Shown in pieces: positions 51,326 through 56,690 of a DNA stretch of 56,690 bases. The DNA comes from Eggerthellaceae bacterium (GTDB lineage Bacteria; Actinomycetota; Coriobacteriia; Coriobacteriales; Eggerthellaceae). Made by a program: the position numbers and the translations under genes. The notes under the pieces were generated by a model. The model ran no database searches, was not told the origin of the DNA, and saw only the letters and a program-made list of their open reading frames with translations. Positions within the stretch are counted from its first letter, which is position 1. Each line of letters begins with the position of its first letter. Location of the stretch: NCBI GenBank assembly GCA_017440565.1, contig JAFSHA010000098.1, positions 1-56,690 of the forward strand, read 5' to 3'.

Positions 51326-52425
51326 GCGAGCGCAAGGCGTGGGACTTTGGTGATCTGGATGGTTATATCAGGCAGGGTGAACCTGGGCAGGCGGAGCGTG
51401 CCGACAATTGGCAGGTTGCCATTGGCCTGCAGGCGGTAGACGGACTCACGCCTTCGGCGTATCTGCTGGAGACGGCCAAAGAGCACATAGAGGGGCGTAT
51501 CGACATCGGCGAGGCGCAGCGTCGCATTAGCAGCTACTATGAGACTCGCGTGGGACGAGATGAAGTTGATGGAACGGAAGAGGCCGACAAGGTTTCCGGA
51601 CGCATCGCGGAGATTCTCGGCGAGGTGGCATTCACGTTCTCTCCCGTGCAGCTGCAGGAGATTCACCGCCGGCTTTTCGACCAAGTACTGCCGAGGGCTG
51701 GCAAATACCGGACGTACAACATCACCAAAAAGGAGTGGGTGCTCAAGGGCGGGACTGTTTACTATGCATCGTATGGCAGCATCGCGGATACGTTGAAGTA
51801 TGACTTTGACCAAGAGCGAGAATTTGACTACCGTGGCCTTACGACCTCCGAGCTCGTTGCGCATGTGGCTCGGTTCATCTCGGGTATCTGGCAGATTCAT
51901 CCTTTTGGCGAGGGAAATACGCGCACGACCGCCGTCTTCGCAATCAAATATCTGCGCAGCATGGGCTACGCGATGAGCAACGAACCGTTCAAGGCGCATT
52001 CATGGTACTTCCGCAACGCGCTTGTGCGGGCTAACTACGAGGACGTGACGTGTGGCGTTTCGTCAACGACCGTCTATCTCGAGCGTTTCTTGGAGAACCA
52101 GCTTTGCGGTGCGCAACATGAGTTGAGGAACCGGTATATGCATCTGGATTGGCCGCAGGGCGAAATTGGGCAGGAAGAAGTATCGGCTGATCGGGTTACC
52201 CCACAAGTTACCCCACAAGTTACCCCACAAGTTGAGTTGCTGCTAAATGCGCTTGATAACGACGAGGCGAGCTTGAAAGAGCTTATGGGCAGGCTGCTTC
52301 TTTCTGACCGGAAAAACTTCCTTGCGAACTATCTGAATCCAGCGTTGGAGGCCGGCTTGGTCGAGCGTACGATTCCCGACAAGCCTACAAGTAAGCTTCA
52401 GAAATATAGGAAGGCAATCAGATAG
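51322..52425 (+). CDS. Fic-domain protein with C-terminal winged-helix domain
   Basis: Fic enzymes transfer AMP or similar groups to protein hydroxyls. The 367-residue protein has an N-terminal DUF4172-like helix set with [10 protein letters not shown] (close to the inhibitory SxxxEG/N helix), a Fic core with the loop [15 protein letters not shown], and a C-terminal winged helix ([33 protein letters not shown]). The active loop lacks the final Arg and second Gly of the HxFx(D/E)GNGRxxR consensus. The two domains are joined by three tandem TPQV, encoded by a 12-bp triplicate. Fic genes of this kind occur inside type I RM operons, and remnants on both sides agree. Confidence 0.85.
   Translation: MSERKAWDFGDLDGYIRQGEPGQAERADNWQVAIGLQAVDGLTPSAYLLETAKEHIEGRIDIGEAQRRISSYYETRVGRDEVDGTEEADKVSGRIAEILGEVAFTFSPVQLQEIHRRLFDQVLPRAGKYRTYNITKKEWVLKGGTVYYASYGSIADTLKYDFDQEREFDYRGLTTSELVAHVARFISGIWQIHPFGEGNTRTTAVFAIKYLRSMGYAMSNEPFKAHSWYFRNALVRANYEDVTCGVSSTTVYLERFLENQLCGAQHELRNRYMHLDWPQGEIGQEEVSADRVTPQVTPQVTPQVELLLNALDNDEASLKELMGRLLLSDRKNFLANYLNPALEAGLVERTIPDKPTSKLQKYRKAIR
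52192..52233 (+). repeat. Tandem 12-bp repeat within the fic gene
   Basis: GTTACCCCACAA is repeated three times in frame, encoding TPQV repeats in the interdomain linker. Copy-number change would alter linker length without a frameshift. Confidence 0.75.
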
Positions 52426-52427
52426 CT

Positions 52428-52580
52428 AAGATTGTCGAGCTGGCTGAGCGCCTGCTCCCCGACGGGGTGGCGTGCACGACGCTGTTACCTGGCAATGCCG
52501 CACGTGGTCCGGTCGCATCACGGTGTTTCCGAGATGGCGCCTTCCTTGACGGGCAATCGCTGGTAGGCTGGCTCAGTTAA
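52428..52580 (+). pseudogene. Possible hsdS 5' remnant
   Basis: Just after the fic stop, an open stretch reads KIVELAERLLPDGVACTTL and runs to a TAA at 52578-52580. The ELxxRLLPDGV pattern resembles the start of HsdS specificity subunits, which in type I loci often follows fic. It has no clear start codon and loses similarity after about 20 residues. The call depends on context. Confidence 0.4.
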
Positions 52581-52616
52581 GCTATACACCCTGTTTTCCG
52601 CAGTAAGCTCTGACAA

Positions 52617-52650
52617 GAAGACCCCGTGACCTGCGGTTACGGGGTCTTCT
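52617..52650. terminator. Strong terminator between fic remnant and transposase fragment
   Basis: GAAGACCCCGTGACC (52617-52631) pairs with GGTTACGGGGTCTTC (52635-52649), one wobble. It could serve both strands. Confidence 0.75.
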
Positions 52651-53420
52651 CTACGATTGTTTCGCCTGTGGTATTTTGCCCTTGGCCGCCTTGGCCAGAA
52701 CCTCCCTCGCCTTTCCGGTGGTCAGGTTCTTGAACTTGAGCTCCTCCAGGCCGACCGCCCCCGCTATCAGGTCCGACGCCTCGGTGCGGTGGTCGAAGAC
52801 CCACCAGTTCGCGTCGACGTTGGTCCCCGACATCGCGGCTATCTCCTCGCTGATCGTGGCGCACGGCAGCCCCGTCGCGCGCTGCAGCAGGCGCAGGATC
52901 ACGAGCGCGACGTAGCACGTGAGGAAGTGCGCCTCGATGTGGGCCGGCGTGCGGACGAACACGGGCCTGGCCTCGAGCTCGGACTTGGTCACCCTGAACG
53001 ATTCCTCGATCCTCCACAGCTCCCGGTACGCGTCGATCACCCTCTCGTCGCTCCAGCCCGTCTCGCTCGTGACGATGAGGTAGTAGCCGTCGAGCGCCTC
53101 GGCCTCGACGATCGCGTCCTCGTCGATGGACAACGAGCGCGCGTCGGCGACCTCGCCGGTGGCCTTGTCGAAGTGCAGGCCCTTGACGTACCTGGCCGCC
53201 CCGTAGCTGGTGGCGCGCGTGTAGGCGCCGGGGTCGGCCATGAGCGCGCGCGCCTTCTCGACGACCTTCGCCCGCTCGTGGCGGGCGCGCCTGGCGTAGT
53301 CGCCCGACCAGAAGGCGACGTACTTCACCTCGACCTCGACGTCCTCGGCCCTCCCGCCGGCGGTTTCCCCCGCCTTGAGATGGACCGTCTTCGCCCTCTG
53401 TGCATGGCGGAGAGTCCGCG
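52651..53420 (-). pseudogene. C-terminal fragment of an IS1634-type transposase
   Basis: On the minus strand the last about 250 residues look like an IS4/IS1634-group transposase: VKYVAFWSGDYARRARHE, ATSYGAARYVKGLHFD, EALDGYYLIVTSETGWSDERVIDAYRELWRIEESFR (YREK-like region with Glu), and FVRTPAHIEAHFLTCYVALVILRLLQ. The catalytic N-terminal half, with the first Asp residues, is missing. The frame upstream of about 53420 overlaps another frame coding for a different protein, so the element is truncated or frameshifted. The exact upper limit cannot be set. Confidence 0.7.
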
Positions 53421-53990
53421 CAGCTTCCTGTCCAGCGCGAGCGCACCGAGCTCTCCCGCCAGCGTGAAGCTGCATTCGCCCTCGGAGCGGGCTTCGACGC
53501 ACTCCGTTGACGCGGCTGCGCCCTCGGGTTCCGGCTGAGTAGGTGCCGGCTCCTCGCAGCTCTCGGTGCTCGCCGCATGGCCGGATGCGCCCTCTTCGGC
53601 CCTTTCGGTCTCGTCGGGTGCCTGCGATCCCGGCTGCACGCCCCGCGCGCGAAGCTGGTAGTACACGCTCTTGTCGCTGATGCCCCACGTCTCGGCCAGC
53701 TCCCTCACGGAGTACGCCGCCCGCAGCTTGTAGAGGGCCAGGGTCTTGGCCTGCTTGCCGAGGGCCTTGTACTCCTCGTAGGGGATGATCGGCTCGACGG
53801 TGCCCGTCCGGACGGTCCGCACGGGCGAGGTGCCCATGTACTCGCGGCGTTCCCTGCCGCTTAGGAGGTCGACGGGCGTCTTGACGCCGCCGCGCACGTA
53901 TCCGCGCTTGCCCTTCTTCCCGCGCACGCCGCTTCCCGCCCTCTTCTTATCGCGGACCTCTTCGTTCCAAGTTCTCTCAATATCGTTCAA
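53325..53990 (-). CDS. Helix-turn-helix protein, possibly disrupted at its C-terminus
   Basis: A 221-residue frame starting at TTG 53990. It opens with a basic region (RDKKRAGSGVRGKKGKRGYVRGGVK), then EYMGTSPVRTVRTGTVEPIIPYEEYKAL, and a clear helix-turn-helix (AAYSVRELAETWGISDKSVYYQLRARGV). A Glu/Ala/Pro-rich spacer follows. The last about 65 residues (from FTLAGELGALAL) run into the transposase fragment in another frame, so the original end is probably lost or a frameshift separates the two. A hairpin at 54035-54064 upstream could be its operator. Confidence 0.55.
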   Translation of the reverse strand: MNDIERTWNEEVRDKKRAGSGVRGKKGKRGYVRGGVKTPVDLLSGRERREYMGTSPVRTVRTGTVEPIIPYEEYKALGKQAKTLALYKLRAAYSVRELAETWGISDKSVYYQLRARGVQPGSQAPDETERAEEGASGHAASTESCEEPAPTQPEPEGAAASTECVEARSEGECSFTLAGELGALALDRKLRGLSAMHRGRRRSISRRGKPPAGGPRTSRSR

Positions 53991-54034
53991 GCCACAGACG
54001 CCACCTTTCGGGATACTATATATTCCGATTATAC

Positions 54035-54064
54035 GGTAAAACGCCCCTGAACTGGGGTTTTACC
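54035..54064. promoter_or_regulatory. Inverted repeat upstream of the HTH gene, candidate operator or element end
   Basis: GGTAAAACGCCCC (54035-54047) faces GGGGTTTTACC (54054-54064), pairing 11 bp with two bases bulged. It lies 45 bp upstream of the HTH start. There is no terminator T-tract on the minus strand. Confidence 0.4.
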
Positions 54065-54172
54065 ATTCATTACCGCTTGCCATGACGCCCTGTCAGCATG
54101 GGATACCGGACTGCTTTGACAAATCCGGTCGAACAAATGTATTCTTGAGGAAAAGCACGGGAGTGATCATGG

Positions 54173-54484
54173 ATGAGAATCAAGGGAATAACGCGCGAGG
54201 ACGAGGCTAAGCTGCCGAGGTTCGGAAGCTTAGCCGAGGCCAGGGCGTACTTTTCCGCCAGGTACGGTGATGATGCGTTCCGGATCGAGGAAAGCTTCGT
54301 GGTGGGGGAGGGTGATGATGCGACCGTCATTTACAGGTTCGCACTCGTGCTCGATCGAGACGCTTACGAGGAGGGCCGCCGTCGGCTGATGATAGGCTCG
54401 CTGGATGAGGGGGCTTTGAGGTTCCTGCAGTCATACCAAGTCATCGAGGTCAGCTTGGAGGGGTCCGTCCACGTGATCCACTGA
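54173..54484 (+). CDS. Hypothetical protein in the accessory region
   Basis: A 103-residue soluble protein: MRIKGITREDEAKLPRFGSLAEARAYFSARYGDDAFRIEES, then beta-rich VVGEGDDATVIYRFALVLDRDAYEEG and a C-terminal LRFLQSYQVIEVSLEGSVHVIH. It looks like a small alpha/beta domain. A GGGAG lies about ten bases before ATG 54173. I do not recognise the family. It is probably first of three accessory genes in the same direction, between two transposase remnants. Confidence 0.6.
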   Translation: MRIKGITREDEAKLPRFGSLAEARAYFSARYGDDAFRIEESFVVGEGDDATVIYRFALVLDRDAYEEGRRRLMIGSLDEGALRFLQSYQVIEVSLEGSVHVIH

Positions 54485-54723
54485 CGCAGCACCGGAATTG
54501 AATATGCAGTTCATGGGGCGGCTGAGAGGCCGCCTTCGTGCTGCCATGCCTTGCAGGCGGTGGCTTCCAGGCCGGCGTGAAGGTTTGGAACATGGTTCCG
54601 GGCGAACGCCGTCGCTGTAGATGCGTGCATCGTGCGTTCGATTCGCGTGCGCGCTTGGATGCCAGGGGCACGCGAGCGAACATGAAGACAGAGAAAACCA
54701 CACAACGAGGAAGGTGGAGGAAC
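54485..54723. other. Spacer between accessory genes with a GC-rich hairpin
   Basis: No gene. GGCGGC...GCCGCC at about 54517-54533 followed by TTCG may be a weak terminator. Longer open frames across it show no features. Confidence 0.4.
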
Positions 54724-55383
54724 ATGGAGAAGACAATCAAATACGCGGAGATTCCGCAGGTAAGGGGAGGGGTTGCGTTTTCGGATCCCGATTATTCGCC
54801 GGATACCTGGTGCTGCTACCAAAGGGCGTTCAACCCCTCGGGCGGCTGGATCATGAAGATGGAGTCGGCGCGTGACGAAGACGGTTACGTCGAGTTCGCG
54901 CTCACACTCGGAAGAAGGTCGATGATGTCGGGGCTCAGGGTCGTCGAGAACGGCGAGGGCGCCGTCATCCGCCACCTCGCCCATCACCAGCTCGAGGCCA
55001 AGGCGATCGGCTGCGATACGGCCAGGGTCTTCGTAGGGAGCCTCGACTGCTTCGAGAGATGGGGCGAGGAGGCTTCGATATACACGGCAGCCGACGGTCT
55101 GTTCGCGAATTTGCAGGTTGTCACCTGCAAGGGAGAGGACGAGCCGGCGGGGTTCCTGCTCATAGGCGCCATCGATGGCGGCATCACCAGCGAGGACGAA
55201 CTGTTCCGCACCATCGTATCGGCCTTCGACGGCCACGAGATTGACCGAAGCCGCTTCGCGAAGCTCGTCGATCCGAACAGTTTGGAGATACGCAGGGAGC
55301 TCGTTAAGGAGCTTCGCCGCGCCCGCGCCTTCGAGCAAGGCGAAAAGCCCAATGAGAAGGGCGAGGGCGACACGGAGCGATAG
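54724..55383 (+). CDS. Hypothetical protein in the accessory region
   Basis: A 219-residue soluble protein without membrane segments. It starts MEKTIKYAEIPQVRGGVAF and contains DTWCCYQRAFNPSGGWIMKME, beta-rich segments (GRRSMMSGLRVVENGEGAVIRHLAHHQLEAKA) and a charged C-terminal tail (LVKELRRARAFEQGEKPNEKGEG). GGAGGAAC precedes ATG 54724; the open frame starts earlier but lacks a ribosome-binding site there. No family recognised. The style resembles mobile-element cargo proteins near DUF4313 genes. Confidence 0.6.
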   Translation: MEKTIKYAEIPQVRGGVAFSDPDYSPDTWCCYQRAFNPSGGWIMKMESARDEDGYVEFALTLGRRSMMSGLRVVENGEGAVIRHLAHHQLEAKAIGCDTARVFVGSLDCFERWGEEASIYTAADGLFANLQVVTCKGEDEPAGFLLIGAIDGGITSEDELFRTIVSAFDGHEIDRSRFAKLVDPNSLEIRRELVKELRRARAFEQGEKPNEKGEGDTER

Positions 55384-55436
55384 CGGGCTTGCCCCGCATC
55401 GCTTCGGGCCAAAATAACGTACAAGGAGACATTTAT

Positions 55437-55907
55437 GTGAGCACAGACAAACCGCATTACATCTACGAATCATTCTACGGGGGAAAGCAGGAGGTCGAGC
55501 TTATGCTCAACGCCTACAGGCTGAACGACAACATCTACGTGGGCCTGAAGGCCGTCGAGCCCGACGGCAGCACCTGCCACTACGCCGACCTCACGGTGAA
55601 CATCCCCTCGGCCCCACCCCTCGAGCCGTTCCAAGCGGCAATTGACATCGAGCACCTAGGCCAGCTGGACGTCATGAACTTCCTATCGGAGAGCGGCCTG
55701 GCCACCCACACAGGCAAATACCTGCCAAGCGGGTACATGCTGTTCCCGGTCTACAGTTTCGATCCCGGGAAGCTGTCTGAGGCCGACCCCTGCGGCTTCA
55801 AGGATTACCTGAAGATCGCTGGGCTTGGCGAGAAGCAGATCGATAATAAGCCGCTCGACGAATTGATGGGGTTAGCGAAAGAGCGCTACCGGGAAATGCG
55901 CAGCTAA
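55437..55907 (+). CDS. DUF4313-like protein
   Basis: A 156-residue acidic protein. YESFYGGKQEVELMLNAYRLNDNIYVGL, YADLTVNIPSAPPLEPFQAAIDIEHLGQLDVMNFLSESG and CGFKDYLKIAGLGE fit DUF4313, a family common on integrative and conjugative elements and plasmids of Gram-positive anaerobes. The start is GTG 55437, eight bases after AAGGAG. It is 53 bp after the preceding gene and ahead of a strong terminator, so it ends this small accessory group. Role unknown. Confidence 0.65.
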   Translation: MSTDKPHYIYESFYGGKQEVELMLNAYRLNDNIYVGLKAVEPDGSTCHYADLTVNIPSAPPLEPFQAAIDIEHLGQLDVMNFLSESGLATHTGKYLPSGYMLFPVYSFDPGKLSEADPCGFKDYLKIAGLGEKQIDNKPLDELMGLAKERYREMRS

Positions 55908-56360
55908 GAAAGCTGGCGCAGACGAACCTCGCGGGAGCGGCATGGGCTTCGAGTCGTTGCAAGCGCACGAACAGGTGTTTTACGAAGCGGCGGGGTGCTG
56001 CATGGCATCAAGGCGATACGCGTGCAGCACTCCGCCGCTTTTTAATAAGAGCAGAACATTGTCAAGAGTCAATAAACGGCCAGGTCCAACTTTAGAGTCG
56101 GGTCTGGCCTTCTCTATCTTCACCCGGTGATCCGCCCGCTGAGTCGCGTGTCTGTTCGACGCTCGTCTTGCGGTTTAATATTCGCCCGTGGCGCTAGGCG
56201 CTGGTGCAGTTCGTCGCTACGGCTGGGCCCTCGTCATCATCTGAGTCTTGCTGCGTGCGTGCCGCATTGCGCGGCGCAGCGAAAAAGGAACGGGAGTGGG
56301 TCCCAACGGCCTCGAACGCGGGCGGGCCGGGATCGGAATCCTGTGTTCGGCGGCGTCCCC
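55908..56360. other. 453-bp non-coding region next to the IS110-family transposase
   Basis: It contains the terminator at 55985-56045 and a hairpin GGCCAGGTCC/GGGTCTGGCC (about 56079-56110). The roughly 250 bp after it are the 3' non-coding flank of the transposase, where the IS1111 group places its bridge RNA. I could not mark the element end. Confidence 0.4.
55985..56045 (+). terminator. Strong rho-independent terminator after the DUF4313-like gene
   Basis: AAGCGGCGGGGTGCTGCA (55985-56002) pairs with TGCAGCACTCCGCCGCTT (56023-56040) over 18 positions with one wobble, followed by TTTAATAA after two further T residues. Confidence 0.85.
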
Positions 56361-56690
56361 CTAGGCGGCCTCCACCATGCAGCCGATCACCCAGCACCAG
56401 CATGCGAGCTCGCGCGCTATCGCGCAGTTGGCGACCACCGGCTTCTTCCTCACCTCGTCGAGCGCCTCTCGCCTCTCGACGAGCCTCCTCGCGCCCTTGA
56501 GCGCGTGCCTCCTCACCGCGGGGTCGACCACCTGGCCCTTCTCGATCTTCTTGGCGTGCCTCGTCGCGTTCGAGTAATGCCAAGCCGCCTCCACGAGCAG
56601 CTTCCTCAGGTGCTTGTTCCCGGACTTCGTTATCCCGCCCCGCCCCTCGCGCTCTCCGCTCGAGTCCTCGGACGGGACGATGCCGAGCCA
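56361..56690 (-). CDS. IS110-family transposase, C-terminal part (runs off the window)
   Basis: 109 residues are visible in frame from the window edge to a TAG at 56361-56363. WLGIVPSEDSSGERRGRGG-type start, then GITKSGNKHLRKLLVEAAWHY, are the hallmarks of the transposase_20 domain of IS110 proteins, with the Ser-rich active site region. The remainder (EKGQVVDPAVRRHALKGARRLVERR ... ELACWCWVIGCMVEAA) is a usual helical tail. IS110 elements use a bridge RNA to choose their target. The N-terminal DEDD domain lies outside the window, so intactness cannot be judged. Confidence 0.85.
   Translation of the reverse strand, partial: WLGIVPSEDSSGEREGRGGITKSGNKHLRKLLVEAAWHYSNATRHAKKIEKGQVVDPAVRRHALKGARRLVERREALDEVRKKPVVANCAIARELACWCWVIGCMVEAA

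Noticed and set aside
56194-56583. 129-codon minus-strand frame overlapping the IS110 transposase
   Set aside because: The 56361-56690 frame reproduces the transposase_20 motif; the other is its frameshifted shadow.

Overview
The window looks like chromosome of a high-GC anaerobic actinobacterium of the class Coriobacteriia, most likely family Eggerthellaceae. This is an inference from gene content: an NrfD-type reductase membrane subunit, a fused SecDF, a DUF1846 protein, several zinc-ribbon membrane proteins, a heterodisulfide-reductase-like iron-sulfur protein, a LexA box of the actinobacterial type and an ECF riboflavin system. No rRNA or tRNA gene was recognised.

Layout. 1-853 is the 3' end of an NrfD-family gene. 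868-4121 is an AT-richer accessory islet: a 198-bp folded repeat, an XRE regulator facing a 32-bp perfect palindrome, a lipoprotein and two zinc-ribbon membrane proteins, bracketed by a near-identical direct repeat. 4175-16910 is housekeeping: acpS-nnrD, an HdeD-like protein, ligA, a cysteine hydrolase, yebC behind a possible structured leader, a CofE-like protein, a lysine-riboswitch-controlled NhaC-type transporter, ruvCAB with an SOS box, and a cold-shock gene. 17024-21275 holds queuosine genes (queA, queH, tgt) with a HAD hydrolase. 21592-25612 holds secDF, a DUF1292 gene and an EamA transporter. 25613-26357 is a repeat-dense spacer (an inverted-repeat element plus a second, inverted copy of the 198-bp repeat) ahead of another zinc-ribbon membrane protein. 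28210-31786 is a complete riboflavin ECF transporter operon under an FMN riboswitch. 31869-40424 carries a PNPOx-like protein, an AGCS amino-acid symporter, two FAD oxidoreductases, a DUF1846 protein and xerD. 40520-48480 is the first part of the dcw division/cell-wall cluster (mraZ, rsmH, ftsL-like, a class B PBP, murE, murF, mraY) with MraZ operator boxes. It is followed not by murD but by an Fe-S/FAD redox pair. 51239-56690 is a decayed mobile region: an apparent type I restriction-modification remnant around an intact fic gene, a transposase fragment, three unknown accessory genes and the end of an IS110-family transposase.

The strongest candidate for something undescribed is the 198-bp element at 978-1175 and 25821-26018 (inverted copies). 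It has six 20-bp units at identical offsets, oriented so that it folds into a three-stem, cloverleaf-like structure, with at least one compensatory base-pair change between copies. Both full copies lie upstream of zinc-ribbon membrane protein loci. A seventh unit sits inside a separate 174-bp inverted-repeat element at 37086-37259.

Most housekeeping calls rest on clear family motifs. Functions of the accessory proteins are largely unknown. Regulatory calls come from reading motifs by eye, without any search or folding software.
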